Part shown: one piece after another, positions 26,338 through 36,077 of the stretch | Layout: every line of letters starts with the position of its first letter | How positions within the stretch are numbered: position 1 is the first letter of the stretch | Assembly (NCBI RefSeq): GCF_000585995.1 | Contig: NZ_CP007410.1 | Coordinates: 4,863,430 to 4,927,429, forward strand | Source: Pseudomonas brassicacearum | Lineage (GTDB): Bacteria; Pseudomonadota; Gammaproteobacteria; Pseudomonadales; Pseudomonadaceae | Reading direction: 5' to 3' | DNA: 64,000 bases | The notes under the pieces: generated by a model | The model's input: only the letters and a program-made list of their open reading frames with translations | What the model was told of the DNA's origin: nothing | Databases searched by the model: none | Position numbers and translations under genes: made by a program

Positions 26338-27594
26338 TTGTCCAGCGCATTCGAAAACACGGTATTCGAAGACCCTATTCTGAATGTTATCCATCTTCTG
26401 AATTCGATTGCCCAAGAAAACCCGACGGCGATTTCCCTGGCTTCCGGACGGCCTGATGATGAGCAGTGCGACCCCTCTCTCATTGACAAGGGATTGGCCC
26501 GTTACAGGGATCACGTTGCCAGCACTGAACATTCACTTGCGACACTGCTCTGCCAATATGGGAAAACGTCCGGAATCATCAACAAAATAATTGCAGATTA
26601 TCTGCAGACGGATGAAGGGATAAACGTTTTCAACCCTGAAAGTATCGTGGTGTGCATGGGCTTTCAGGAGGCTTGTACCTTGACGCTCTTATCCATTTTT
26701 GAAGGAGGCGGTATTTTACTCGTGCCAGACCCGGTGTTTTCCGGGATCACGGGTATTGCAAAGCTATTGGGCATAAAAATGCTGCCCGTTCCAATAAAGA
26801 CCTTTCTCGATCCCGTCGCCCTGCGCAAGATCGCTGAAGATCTTGAATCCAGAGGCGAAAAAATAAGAGCACTGTATGCGATTCCAGATTTTAGTAATCC
26901 TACTGCTGACAGCCTTTCCTATCACGGCAGGAGGGCAATGCTTTCCTTAGCCCACGAATTGAATTTTTTCATCCTGGAAGACACTGCCTACCGCTACTTC
27001 AGATACGAGGGAGACGAGATTGCGTCGATGAAGTCGATGGACAGCAGTCGGGTGTTCCTGCTTGGTTCGTTTTCAAAGTCGATTTTTCCGGGCTTACGTA
27101 TGGGTTACGTGGTCGCTCCAGAAGGCGCAGCGGTTATGCCCTTCAGCGCCAGGTTGTGTAAGGCCAAAAGCCTGATCACGGTCAATACCCCGGCCCTGTG
27201 CCAAGCGGTTGTCGGGGGTTTACTGATCGAGAACAATTACTCGTTGAAAGGCCTGAACCAACCCAGGATGTTGTCTTACGCAAAGAAAAGAGACCACATG
27301 ATTGAATGCCTTGAGCGTGAATTCCCACCCAAGGTCGACACCCCTGGGACAGTCACCTGGAATCATCCGGCGGGCGGCTTCTTCATCAATGTGCACTTGC
27401 CTTTCGTCTTCGGGCACTCTGAGATGTGCGAATGCGCCAAGCATTTCAACGTTATTGTATTTCCAACGTCCTTATTCTCACTGACGAACGAAGCGGTTAC
27501 TCAGGTCAGGTTGTCGTTCAGTAATGCGACAGCAGCAGAAATCACGCAGGCAATAAGCCGTTTCAGGGCCTATGTTGAGTCGAGAATGCGGTAG
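26338..27594 (+). CDS. PLP-dependent class I/II aminotransferase
   Basis: A 418-residue fold-I aminotransferase of the kind found fused in MocR regulators, but here without a DNA-binding domain. Visible motifs are SGRPD near the N-terminus, PDFSNPTADSLS (N187), D215 in LEDTAYRYF, and GSFSKSIFPGLRMGY with the PLP lysine K247 and R254. The start is TTG 26338, with GGAG ten bases upstream; an in-frame TTG at 26314 lies within the terminator stem. Probable transamination of an amino acid made or used by the locus. Confidence 0.85.
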   Translation: MSSAFENTVFEDPILNVIHLLNSIAQENPTAISLASGRPDDEQCDPSLIDKGLARYRDHVASTEHSLATLLCQYGKTSGIINKIIADYLQTDEGINVFNPESIVVCMGFQEACTLTLLSIFEGGGILLVPDPVFSGITGIAKLLGIKMLPVPIKTFLDPVALRKIAEDLESRGEKIRALYAIPDFSNPTADSLSYHGRRAMLSLAHELNFFILEDTAYRYFRYEGDEIASMKSMDSSRVFLLGSFSKSIFPGLRMGYVVAPEGAAVMPFSARLCKAKSLITVNTPALCQAVVGGLLIENNYSLKGLNQPRMLSYAKKRDHMIECLEREFPPKVDTPGTVTWNHPAGGFFINVHLPFVFGHSEMCECAKHFNVIVFPTSLFSLTNEAVTQVRLSFSNATAAEITQAISRFRAYVESRMR

Positions 27595-27596
27595 AC

Positions 27597-27621
27597 GTCC
27601 CCTCGTGGTGCCACAGGGGAC
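27597..27621. terminator. Hairpin between convergent genes
   Basis: GTCCCCT (27597-27603) pairs with AGGGGAC (27615-27621), with an inner GTGG/CCAC pairing. There is no T run, so termination is only possible. Confidence 0.4.
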
Positions 27622-27644
27622 TGATACAGGCTCTTAAGCGCCTC

Positions 27645-28277
27645 TCAGGTCCCAGTGGCCAGCATGACACCGGTGGCTACCTGGTAGGCCCCTAGAATGG
27701 TAATGGTTGCCCCAGACAGGTAGTTGATCAATTTGAGCTTTGATTGGGCGATCCTGGCCTTGAAAAAAGAAGAGAACCCGCTCAACCCCAGCCACCAGAC
27801 AGCCGAGCCCAGAAATATACCGGTCACCATGGGCAGCACTGAGTGTTGACTGCTTTGATCACCGACCATGCCATCACTCAGCGCAGCAAATATCGCAATA
27901 AACGACAAAATGGTCATTGGGTTCGACAAGGTCAAAAACAGCGTGGTCGAGTAGGCTTTGAACATGTTGGCGCGTTCACCCGCCATGGCAGTTGCACTGC
28001 CCTTCGATCGTATTGTTTGATAACCAATGTAGGCGAGGAACATTCCCCCAAAGATACACAGCCATGGTTTGAAGCTAATGAGCGTCGCGATGATCGCAGT
28101 GATACCCAAGGCCCCAACAAATCCATAGATCGAATCGGCAGTGGCGGCCCCCAACCCGGTCGCGAAACCGGCCCTCCAGCCAAGCATGAGACTCCTCTGC
28201 ATGCACAGCAGCCCAATGGGCCCCACAGGGGCCGCAATGCAAAGCCCAATGACCATCGATTTAACGAAAATCAACAT
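27645..28277 (-). CDS. LysE-family amino acid exporter
   Basis: A 210-residue inner-membrane exporter with about six hydrophobic segments and the LysE/RhtB N-terminus (GLCIAAPVGPIGLLCMQRSLMLGWRAGFATGLGAATADSIYG). It exports amino acids or analogues. It converges on the aminotransferase gene and, with the Lrp regulator at the other end, brackets the PLP/radical SAM genes. I infer that it exports their product. It is the last gene before the tRNA array. Confidence 0.9.
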   Translation of the reverse strand: MLIFVKSMVIGLCIAAPVGPIGLLCMQRSLMLGWRAGFATGLGAATADSIYGFVGALGITAIIATLISFKPWLCIFGGMFLAYIGYQTIRSKGSATAMAGERANMFKAYSTTLFLTLSNPMTILSFIAIFAALSDGMVGDQSSQHSVLPMVTGIFLGSAVWWLGLSGFSSFFKARIAQSKLKLINYLSGATITILGAYQVATGVMLATGT

Positions 28278-28516
28278 AAATGCATCTCCAAAATGGGTAT
28301 TGGAAGGTTAGGAGAAGTGCATTTTTTTAGAAATTAATTATTAATCTTCCGAACTGTTTTTCCGACTGTTTTGCATGAAGTGCCGTCATTTCCCCTTCAT
28401 TATTAAGGTGCAGCGGTACCCTGCCCGTCAGACCACAATGATCCTGCAAATTATTCGTTAAAGACGCTTGAGAGCCGGCACAGCCCCAAGAATTGAGATG
28501 GCTTTTCCACAGGCAT
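28278..28516. other. Gene-free region between lysE and tRNA array
   Basis: About 240 bases with no protein-like frame. It should hold the promoter of the LysE gene; no clear site was seen. Confidence 0.4.
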
Positions 28517-28549
28517 AAAAAAACGCCGCTCAATGAGCGGCGTTTTTTT
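28517..28549 (-). terminator. Terminator of the tRNA array
   Basis: An A run, then CGCCGCTC (28524-28531) pairing with GAGCGGCG (28535-28542), then a T run. It is symmetrical, so it can act on both strands; it ends the minus-strand tRNA transcript. Confidence 0.88.
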
Positions 28550-28554
28550 GAATT

Positions 28555-28630
<76 letters not shown>

Positions 28631-28633
28631 AAA

Positions 28634-28709
28634 TGGCGTCCCCTAGGGGACTCGAACCCCTGTTACCGCCGTGAAAGGGCGGTGTCCTAGGCCACTAGAC
28701 GAAGGGGAC
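28634..28709 (-). tRNA. tRNA-Glu (anticodon TTC), copy 2
   Basis: 76 bases beginning GTCCCCTTCGTCTAG, anticodon loop CTTTCAC, T-arm GGGTTCGAGTCCCC and encoded CCA. Confidence 0.95.
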
Positions 28710-28814
28710 ACGCTGCCCGGAACACATGGTGTGTGTTCCAGTGCCCAGATCCGTACCCGAAGATATCGGCTCTGGTTTCACTCAGCCTTGCCCGAAAGCA
28801 ACGCTGTTTAAAAT

Positions 28815-28890
<76 letters not shown>

Positions 28891-28892
28891 AT

Positions 28893-28968
28893 TGGCGTCC
28901 CCTAGGGGACTCGAACCCCTGTTACCGCCGTGAAAGGGCGGTGTCCTAGGCCACTAGACGAAGGGGAC
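28893..28968 (-). tRNA. tRNA-Glu (anticodon TTC), copy 1
   Basis: Identical to the tRNA-Glu at 28634-28709 and first in the array after the promoter at about 29032-29060. Confidence 0.95.
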
Positions 28969-29031
28969 ACACGTACAACATTCACTACTTAATGGCGTTT
29001 AGCTGAGTGCTTTACGCTGTAAGTGGCGCGC

Positions 29032-29060
29032 ATTCTATGGATGGATTGGGGGGTCGTCAA
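29032..29060 (-). promoter_or_regulatory. Sigma-70 promoter of the tRNA array
   Basis: On the minus strand, TTGACG (29055-29060), a 17-base spacer and TAGAAT (29032-29037), followed by the G+C-rich discriminator GCGCGCC typical of growth-rate-controlled stable-RNA promoters. It is about 64 bases ahead of the first tRNA. Confidence 0.75.
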
Positions 29061-29329
29061 CCCCCAGATATAAATTTATTTAAATCAATGACTTCGCCCG
29101 GTTTAGGGTCGTTTCGCAGATTTTGCCCGTCCGATCCCTGACGCCTATATTCTGCCGCCCGCCAAGACGTTATAGTCGCGCCCGGCAAATAGTGGCAATG
29201 TGCATCCATCTCCGTCGCGCTTCATATAAGCAGCACGACGCCCGTCTAATGTCGTCGCACGGGCCTATGCGCTTAAAAGCCAAGCCACTACACTCATCAC
29301 ATGCGTATCCCATTAAAGAGGTCTTACCG
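29061..29329. other. Gene-free region upstream of the 29330 gene
   Basis: A frame is open from 29123 but its product is unlike a protein before 29330. Nothing else was recognised apart from the Shine-Dalgarno GAGGT at 29318-29322. Confidence 0.4.
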
Positions 29330-30100
29330 GTGACACCACTCATGATCACCCTGCTCGTCGTAGCCGGGATCGCACTGTTGATCGCCATTGGCTACATGAA
29401 CCATGTGGTGGAAAACAACAAGCTGGAAAAGGCTCGCACCAAGGTTGAACTCAACGACCGCCTGCGTCGTTGTGGCGAGATCACCGAAACCTTCCCCGGC
29501 CAGTTGATAACCCCGGCCCTGAAGTTGCTGATGACGCGCCTTGAGCTCAACGTTTGCCAGCGTTTGTTGAACCTGGAGAAAACCAATACCGCAGTCAAGG
29601 TGCGCCTTGATGAACTGAACGCATTGGCCGCCCAGGGAGAATCAATCCCGGTGAACAATCCGCCGGCACCGATCCAGACCGAAGCCAAGGCCAAGGATGT
29701 ACGGTTTCTGCTCGAGGCTTTGCACGGTCAGATCACTCGCGCCGCCCAGGACGGTTTTCTGCCAGCCAACGAAGCCAAGCGCTGGATTCGCGAAGTGCGG
29801 CACATCCTGGTCCTGCTGCACATCGAGTTCTTCAACAACCTCGGCCAACAAGCCTTGCAACAAGAACAACCGGGGCAGGCCCGCCTGGCGTTCGAACGCG
29901 GCGTGCAATACCTGCGCAAACAACAGGAACCGCAGGTCTACGCCGAACAACTGGCCTACCTGGAGAAACTCCTGGCTCGCGCCAATTCCATGGTCCTGGC
30001 CAAGACCCAACCCGTGGAAGGCGAAGTCAACCAGTTGACCGAAGGGCTCAAGGAAGTCGAAGCGGACGCGGACTGGAAGAAGAAGAAGGTCTACGACTGA
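29330..30100 (+). CDS. Membrane-anchored protein of unknown function
   Basis: A 256-residue protein with one N-terminal membrane segment (MITLLVVAGIALLIAIGYM) and a charged, largely helical cytoplasmic part rich in Leu, Glu and Gln, including a TPR-like pair (LGQQALQQEQPGQARLAFERGVQYLRKQ) and a lysine-rich end (WKKKKVYD). The start is GTG 29330 with GAGGT seven bases upstream; ATG 29342 is an alternative. It looks like a conserved Pseudomonas protein, but I cannot name a function. Confidence 0.75.
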   Translation: MTPLMITLLVVAGIALLIAIGYMNHVVENNKLEKARTKVELNDRLRRCGEITETFPGQLITPALKLLMTRLELNVCQRLLNLEKTNTAVKVRLDELNALAAQGESIPVNNPPAPIQTEAKAKDVRFLLEALHGQITRAAQDGFLPANEAKRWIREVRHILVLLHIEFFNNLGQQALQQEQPGQARLAFERGVQYLRKQQEPQVYAEQLAYLEKLLARANSMVLAKTQPVEGEVNQLTEGLKEVEADADWKKKKVYD

Positions 30101-30127
30101 GAACTCAGCCGGATAGAACCATATTGT

Positions 30128-30257
30128 GTGGCGAGGGAGCTTGCTCCCGCTGGGCTGCGTAGCAGCCCTAAAGAAGTGAACTCAATCTTCCCGACACACC
30201 GAGTCGCCTGGTTTTGGGGCTGCTGCGCAGCCCAGCGGGAGCAAGCTCCCTCGCCAC
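30128..30257. repeat. REPIN, GTGGCGAGGGAGC type
   Basis: GTGGCGAGGGAGCTTGCTCC and its reverse complement flank about 90 bases with internal GGGCTGC/GCAGCCC pairings. Confidence 0.9.
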
Positions 30258-30284
30258 AGGGTTGTGTATCGAACCGCCGACGGT

Positions 30285-32249
30285 TCACAACCTGAAGTGC
30301 CCCACCATCCCCTTCAGTTTAACGCCCAACTGCGCCAGCTCTATGCTGGACGCGGCGTTGCCCCGCATTGCCAGGGAGGATTGGTCGGCACTGGCCCGAA
30401 TGCTGGTGACGCTGCGGTTGATCTCTTCGGCGACCGAACTTTGCTGCTCGGCCGCCGCCGCGATCTGCTGGTTCATCTGTTGGATCAACGACACCGCCGC
30501 CGCAATGCTGCCCAGGGCGCTTTCGGTCTGCAGTGCATCGCTGACCGCCATTTTCACCAGCTCGCCACTGCTCTGGATCTGCTGCACGGAGGTCTGGGCC
30601 GCTGAGCGCAAGGCGCTGACCAACCGCTCGATTTCCTCGGTGGACTGCTGTGTGCGCCTGGCCAAGGCCCGCACCTCATCAGCCACCACCGCAAAGCCTC
30701 GGCCCTGCTCTCCGGCCCGAGCTGCCTCGATAGCGGCATTGAGCGCCAGCAAGTTGGTTTGCTCGGCCACACTCTTGATCACACTCAGCACAGTGCCAAT
30801 GTTCTGGATCTCGGCGCTGAGGCTTTCGATGCTGGTACTGGCCGACGTGGCCGAATCGGCCAATTGCTCGATGCGCACCATGCTCTGACGCACCACCTGC
30901 TGGCCACTCTCGACTTTATCGTCGGCGGTCTGGGCCGCTTGGGCCGCTTCTTCGGCATTGCGTGCCACGTCGTGCACGGTGGCGGTCATCTGGTTCATGG
31001 CCGTGGCAACCTGCTCGGTTTCCTCTTTCTGGCTGCTGACCTCCAGGTTCGTCTGCTCAGTCACGGCCGACAGCGATTGGGCCGAATTGGCCAACTGTTC
31101 GATCCCTGCCTGCAAGCCGCTGACAATACCGCTCAGGCCGGCCCCCATCTGTTGCATGGCCAACATCAATTGACCAATCTCGTCCCGGCGCGTCACTTCA
31201 ACCGTTGCGCTCAGGTCGCCCGAGGCGATCTTCTGCGCGACGCGAATCACGCTGCGCAGCGGTGCAACGATCAGCCGGGTAATGACCCAGGCCGCAATCA
31301 ACCCCACCAGCAGCGCCAGGGCCGACGAACCGATGATCAGCAGGGAGTTCTTTTTCAGCTCGCTCCGCATCGCACCGTCTTCGGCAACATAGGCTTGGTC
31401 AACCCGCTCCACGACTTGGGCGGCACGCTCGTGCAGTTGCTGGTAGACGACTTTTTCCTTGGCCAAGAGGTCGGTGTATTCGGCCAGTTGCTGGTTGAAC
31501 CCGGCGATATGCCCAGCCACTTCGTTAAGCACGGTCTGGTAACCCGGGTCCTTGACGGTAGTCTTGAGCGCTTCGGCCTGTGTCATGGCCTGCTCGGCCT
31601 GTTCAATAGTGCCTTGCCCGGCCTCTGCACTGCCCTTGCGGCTCTGGTCCAGACGAACCCGCGCCTCGTTCATGGCCTGCAGCATCAACCGCGATACTTC
31701 ACTGATCTGGTTGGCCTGCTCGATGAACTCGGCGCCCTCCTTGCCTTGGGACTCTTTCAAGTTGTAGGCACCATCATCCGCCAGCCCTGCCTGCAGCACA
31801 TCCAGGTTATTGGCGACACTGGACACCGACCAACTGGCCATCTCCAGCGCCAGGTCCTTGCTCTGGCTCAGCCCGACAAACTCGTCGAACGCCTTGCGAT
31901 AAGCCGCCAGCGCCTGCTCCACGTCGTTCATCACCGGGACATTGGCAGCCTTCTGCGCCTTAAGCTCGTTGGCCTGGGCAATCAGCCCGTCGACGCCCTG
32001 GCGCAAGGCATCAGCCGTTTTAGGGTCGGAGCGCAAGGCGTATTCCTGCTCAAGCAGCCGGACCTTGAGCAGCTCGCTGTTAAGGGAGGACATCTGCTTG
32101 AGTCCCTCAAAGCGGTGGCTGATAGTCTGCAGGGACCAGACTCCAATGGCCGCAACCACAGCGGTGAGCAACAACACCAGGACGAACCCGATGCCCAGTT
32201 TCTTTGCCATACCCAGGTTGGCAAAACTTCCTTGCACGGCCGAAATCAT
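30285..32249 (-). CDS. Methyl-accepting chemotaxis protein
   Basis: A 654-residue chemoreceptor with a first membrane segment at about 15-40 and a periplasmic helical sensor of about 250 residues resembling an HBM (helical bimodular) domain. A second segment ([21 protein letters not shown]), a HAMP domain and the signalling domain follow, the last with the conserved tip [20 protein letters not shown] and [15 protein letters not shown]. The frame is open 121 codons upstream, but that is not family-like; ATG 32249 is used. The ligand is unknown; HBM receptors often sense organic acids. Confidence 0.92.
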   Translation of the reverse strand: MISAVQGSFANLGMAKKLGIGFVLVLLLTAVVAAIGVWSLQTISHRFEGLKQMSSLNSELLKVRLLEQEYALRSDPKTADALRQGVDGLIAQANELKAQKAANVPVMNDVEQALAAYRKAFDEFVGLSQSKDLALEMASWSVSSVANNLDVLQAGLADDGAYNLKESQGKEGAEFIEQANQISEVSRLMLQAMNEARVRLDQSRKGSAEAGQGTIEQAEQAMTQAEALKTTVKDPGYQTVLNEVAGHIAGFNQQLAEYTDLLAKEKVVYQQLHERAAQVVERVDQAYVAEDGAMRSELKKNSLLIIGSSALALLVGLIAAWVITRLIVAPLRSVIRVAQKIASGDLSATVEVTRRDEIGQLMLAMQQMGAGLSGIVSGLQAGIEQLANSAQSLSAVTEQTNLEVSSQKEETEQVATAMNQMTATVHDVARNAEEAAQAAQTADDKVESGQQVVRQSMVRIEQLADSATSASTSIESLSAEIQNIGTVLSVIKSVAEQTNLLALNAAIEAARAGEQGRGFAVVADEVRALARRTQQSTEEIERLVSALRSAAQTSVQQIQSSGELVKMAVSDALQTESALGSIAAAVSLIQQMNQQIAAAAEQQSSVAEEINRSVTSIRASADQSSLAMRGNAASSIELAQLGVKLKGMVGHFRL

Positions 32250-32367
32250 TGCGCTCAGTCCTCTGCCAGTGTGTGTTGACGCAGATTCGCAACGAGACGC
32301 CCCGCAACACAAGATGCCGGCGTCGGAATAATGGCAAAAAGCTACAGCCGCGTCGTTTTCAGGACAC

Positions 32368-33756
32368 TCAAGGTCGATCCAGAGCCGAGCTCCGGAAAAA
32401 CGCTTGCGCCCTGGGGTCCAAGGCGTAGGCCACGTTGATCCGCAACCAAGCACTGTTGGCGCCCGAAGGGCTGAAGGCTGTACGCGAAGACAGCTGCACG
32501 CCGAACCGCTTGGCCAAGCGTTGTAATGCAGCATAGTCAGATATGGGTGGGCGTGCCCAGATGAACAGTCCCCCCGCTGGTTTGCCAAAGACTTCCCAGT
32601 CGGCATCTTCAAGCATCTGCAGCACAGCCCTCATATCACCATTCAGGCGTTGCCGCTGGCGTTGCACCAGTTTGCGATAAGCACCATTGGCCAGAAGGCT
32701 GGCAATCACCGACTCACAGAAACGCGACCCGCCCATACTGGTAATGCCCTTGACCTCGCTCAGGCGCGCCACAACAGACGGCGCGGCCGTCACAAAGCCC
32801 ACCCGTAACGAACTGCTCAGGGTTTTCGAGAAACTGCCCACGTAGACCACGTCGGCATCCAGCGCTGCCAGCCGGGTCCGCGCTGAGCTCTGGAAATCGG
32901 CATAGACGTCGTCTTCGATCACCAGCATGGCGTGTTTTTTCGTCAGCTGCAGCAACCGCTGGGCCACGGCCGGCGCCAGGCTGCTGCCGGTGGGGTTGTG
33001 GCAGGCGCTGTTGACGAACAAGGCACTGGGCCGATGAGTCGCCAGGAGGCACTGCAACGCATCGAGGTCCGGGCCGCGCGGGGTCCTGGGCAGCTCGAGC
33101 ATGTCGATTTCATGCAACCTGAGCAGGTCGAACAGCTTCGAATAACCAGGGCTCTCCACCACGACGCAGCACCCCGGCTGCAACAATGTCCGTACGATCA
33201 GGTCCAGCCCGTGGGTGGCGCCGGTCGTGGTCAGGATCAGGTTCTTGTCGGCGTCGATATTGAACTGCTTCAGGCGACGGGACAGTTGTTCACGCAGGGC
33301 CGGCAGCCCCAACGGCGTACTGTAGTTGAACAGCCCCGCCATATCGGTACGGGTGACCTGACGGATCGCGTAACCCAAGTCATCGCTTTCACGCCAGCTT
33401 TCGGGCAGCCCGCCACACCCCAACTTCAACGCCCATTGCGAGCTGTCGGTCAAATGCCCGTGGATTGGCAGCGCGTCTGGCGAGCGGTTTTCGTCGATGG
33501 ACTCGTGCCAGGGCGAAGGTAACGGGGCGACAAAAAAGCGTGAGCCATGACGGGACGCCAATAGCCCTTGGGCCACCAGGCGTTCGCACGCTTCATTGAC
33601 ACTGGACTGACTGAGCAGATTCTCCCGTGCCAATTGCCGGATGGATGGCAGCCGGGTGCCCGGTTGCACCGCATCCTGCCGGATCCAGCCCGTCAGCGCG
33701 TCGACAATCTGCTGCACGACGGGCACCAGGGCCTGTCGGTCGATTCTCAATTCCAT
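32368..33756 (-). CDS. MocR/PdxR-type regulator (GntR HTH fused to aminotransferase)
   Basis: A 462-residue regulator. The N-terminal GntR winged helix (about 5-75, [35 protein letters not shown]) is joined to a fold-I aminotransferase-like domain with NPTG ([11 protein letters not shown]), EDDVYADF and [15 protein letters not shown] carrying the PLP lysine. Such proteins respond to PLP or aminated ligands. ATG 33756 is used, with AGGAG upstream; the longer frame is rejected. The target genes are not evident from the neighbours. Confidence 0.92.
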   Translation of the reverse strand: MELRIDRQALVPVVQQIVDALTGWIRQDAVQPGTRLPSIRQLARENLLSQSSVNEACERLVAQGLLASRHGSRFFVAPLPSPWHESIDENRSPDALPIHGHLTDSSQWALKLGCGGLPESWRESDDLGYAIRQVTRTDMAGLFNYSTPLGLPALREQLSRRLKQFNIDADKNLILTTTGATHGLDLIVRTLLQPGCCVVVESPGYSKLFDLLRLHEIDMLELPRTPRGPDLDALQCLLATHRPSALFVNSACHNPTGSSLAPAVAQRLLQLTKKHAMLVIEDDVYADFQSSARTRLAALDADVVYVGSFSKTLSSSLRVGFVTAAPSVVARLSEVKGITSMGGSRFCESVIASLLANGAYRKLVQRQRQRLNGDMRAVLQMLEDADWEVFGKPAGGLFIWARPPISDYAALQRLAKRFGVQLSSRTAFSPSGANSAWLRINVAYALDPRAQAFFRSSALDRP

Positions 33757-33911
33757 GAGTAACCAAGCTCCTAAGCGTTTGTTTTCTTTCTGGAAACAGT
33801 TAAGCACAGGCCACTGCCAGACGATGTACGACATCATCGTCAAAACCGCTGATTCTCACTCTTTGAAACACATTGATCGCCTGATCCAAGGCGGTTCTCG
33901 CCGCCCAAGAA

Positions 33912-33937
33912 AAAGCCCGCAGCGAGTGCGGGCTTTG
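33912..33937 (-). terminator. Terminator after the SDR gene
   Basis: AAAGCCCGCA (33912-33921) and TGCGGGCTTT (33927-33936) pair around GCGAG; on the minus strand the stem runs into TTTTTC. Confidence 0.8.
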
Positions 33938-33961
33938 TCCTACAAGCTGAGCCGCCTGTCC

Positions 33962-34723
33962 TCAGAACGCCGTGACGCCACCGTCCACCGCCAGGGAATG
34001 GCCCGTGGTGAAAGCCGCGCCATCGCTGCACAAATACAGCACGGCGCTGGCGATTTCCTCGACCTTGCCGATACGCCCCACCGGGTGCATGGCGTTGGCG
34101 AACTCGCCTTTTTTCGGGTCCGCCTCATAAGCCCGACGGAACATGTCGGTGTCGATCACTGCCGGACAAACCGCATTCACACGGATTTTTTTCTTGGCAT
34201 ATTCGATGGCCGCCGACTTGGTCAGGCCGATCACGGCGTGCTTGGAGGCCGCATAGATACTCATCTTCGGTGCCGCCCCCAGGCCGGCCACCGAAGCTGT
34301 ATTGACAATAGCTCCACCGCCCTGGGCCAGCAGCAAGGGCAGTTGGTATTTCATGCACAGCCAGACGCCCTTCACATTGACGCCCATGATCGCGTCAAAC
34401 TCATCGAGGGTCCCGTCGGCCAGCTTGCCCTTCTCGATCTCGATCCCGGCGTTGTTGAAGGCGTAATCGAGGCGACCGTAGGTCTTGATCACCTCGCTCA
34501 TCAAATTCTGCACGTCGCTTTCCAGGGTCACGTTGCAGCGCACGAACACCGCCTCGCCGCCCGCCTCACGAATCAACTGCACCGTGCCCTCGCCGCCCGC
34601 CACGTCCAGGTCGGCCACCACCACTTGCAGGCCTTCTGCCGCGAATGCCTGGGCCGTAGCGCGGCCAATACCTGCGGCTGCGCCTGTCACCACGGCGACC
34701 TGTCCGGAAAACGTCATGCTCAT
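33962..34723 (-). CDS. Short-chain dehydrogenase/reductase
   Basis: A 253-residue classical SDR with the cofactor motif TGAAAGIG at 13-20, NNAG at 90-93 and catalytic S144, Y157 and K161 (YAASK). D38 at the end of the second strand (VVVADLD) suggests NAD preference. ATG 34723 has GAGGA seven bases upstream; the frame continues upstream to 34813 without support. The substrate is unknown. Confidence 0.92.
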   Translation of the reverse strand: MSMTFSGQVAVVTGAAAGIGRATAQAFAAEGLQVVVADLDVAGGEGTVQLIREAGGEAVFVRCNVTLESDVQNLMSEVIKTYGRLDYAFNNAGIEIEKGKLADGTLDEFDAIMGVNVKGVWLCMKYQLPLLLAQGGGAIVNTASVAGLGAAPKMSIYAASKHAVIGLTKSAAIEYAKKKIRVNAVCPAVIDTDMFRRAYEADPKKGEFANAMHPVGRIGKVEEIASAVLYLCSDGAAFTTGHSLAVDGGVTAF

Positions 34724-34949
34724 TGTCAATTCCTCGATGAATGCGGGGGATGACGCCAGTCTAGTCACAGGTCCCGATGGCACGGCAGCACTATCCAATT
34801 GCCGTTTGAGCATTCATGGGTGCCAGTGATAAGGCCCGTGGCTGAACTATCACTGTGTTGGATCGAAGTGCATTCGCTGTATCAGCAAACCTTGCGACAA
34901 ACGTTTCGAAGGTCTATCAACAAGGCTTCATTCATCTTGAGTGCCAGCC

Positions 34950-35954
34950 ATGACTGCCCAGACCAATCGCCAGTTCCTGCTCGCCAAACGCCCGGTGGGC
35001 GCCGCGACCCGCGAAACTTTCACCTATCAGCAAGTACCGGTCGGCGAGCCGGCAGCCGGTCAGATCCTGGTAAAGAACGAATACTTGTCCCTGGACCCGG
35101 CCATGCGTGGCTGGATGAACGAAGGCAAGTCCTACATCCCACCGGTCGGCCTCGGTGAGGTGATGCGAGCGCTGGGTGTCGGCCAGGTGATCGCCTCGAA
35201 CAACCCGGGGTTCGCGGTGGGGGACTACGTCAACGGTGCGTTGGGCGTGCAGGATTATTTCCTCGGCGAGCCAAGAGGTTTCTACAAGGTCGATCCGAAA
35301 CTGGCGCCGCTGCCACGTTATTTGTCCGCACTGGGCATGACCGGCATGACCGCCTATTTCGCCCTGCTGGATGTGGGCGCGCCCAAGGCCGGCGAGACCG
35401 TGGTGCTGTCGGGCGCCGCCGGTGCGGTGGGCAGCATCGCCGGGCAGATCGCCAAGATCAAAGGCTGTCGCGTGGTGGGCATTGCCGGTGGCGCCGACAA
35501 GTGCAAGTTCCTGATCGATGAATTGGGCTTCGACGGCGCCATCGACTACAAGAGCGAAGACGTCCACGCCGGCCTCAAGCGCGAATGCCCCAAAGGCGTG
35601 GATGTGTATTTCGATAACGTCGGCGGCGACATTCTGGATGCCGTGCTCAGCCGCTTGAACCTCAAGGCCCGTGTGGTGATCTGCGGCGCCATCAGCCAAT
35701 ACAACAACAAGGAAGCGGTGAAAGGCCCCGCCAACTACCTGTCGCTGCTGGTCAACCGGGCGCGCATGGAAGGTTTCGTGGTCATGGACTACGCCGCGCA
35801 GTTCGCCGCCGCCGGGCAGGAAATGGCCGGGTGGATGGCCAAGGGGCAGCTCAAGAGCAAGGAAGACATCGTTGAAGGACTGGAGACGTTCCCCGAGACA
35901 CTGACCAAATTGTTCAGCGGGGAAAATTTCGGAAAACTCGTGCTCAAGGTCTAG
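34950..35954 (+). CDS. NADP-dependent MDR oxidoreductase, CurA/leukotriene B4 dehydrogenase-like
   Basis: A 334-residue zinc-free medium-chain reductase of the group that reduces enone double bonds. It starts MTAQTNRQFLLAKRPVG and has the dinucleotide motif in VVLSGAAGAVGSIAGQIAK, then GVDVYFDNVGGDILDAVL. No structural or catalytic zinc ligands are seen. ATG 34950 is chosen over the in-frame GTG 34941. It is divergent from the SDR gene. Confidence 0.9.
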   Translation: MTAQTNRQFLLAKRPVGAATRETFTYQQVPVGEPAAGQILVKNEYLSLDPAMRGWMNEGKSYIPPVGLGEVMRALGVGQVIASNNPGFAVGDYVNGALGVQDYFLGEPRGFYKVDPKLAPLPRYLSALGMTGMTAYFALLDVGAPKAGETVVLSGAAGAVGSIAGQIAKIKGCRVVGIAGGADKCKFLIDELGFDGAIDYKSEDVHAGLKRECPKGVDVYFDNVGGDILDAVLSRLNLKARVVICGAISQYNNKEAVKGPANYLSLLVNRARMEGFVVMDYAAQFAAAGQEMAGWMAKGQLKSKEDIVEGLETFPETLTKLFSGENFGKLVLKV

Positions 35955-35966
35955 TCACATAACACC

Positions 35967-36056
35967 TGTGGGAGCGGGCTTGCTCGCGAAGGCGGTGTGT
36001 CAGCTGGCATAAATGGCGCCTGACACTTCGCGTTCGCGAGCAAGCCCGCTCCCACA
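35967..36056. repeat. REPIN, GGGAGCGGGC variant
   Basis: TGTGGGAGCGGGCTTGCTCG faces its reverse complement. This variant has GGGC where other copies have GAGC. Confidence 0.9.
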
Positions 36057-36077
36057 AGGGCAAACTTCGGGGTTGGA

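Noticed and set aside
30759..32279. Plus-strand frame of 506 codons opposite the chemoreceptor
   Set aside because: It is a shadow frame; the minus strand carries an intact chemoreceptor with all conserved motifs.
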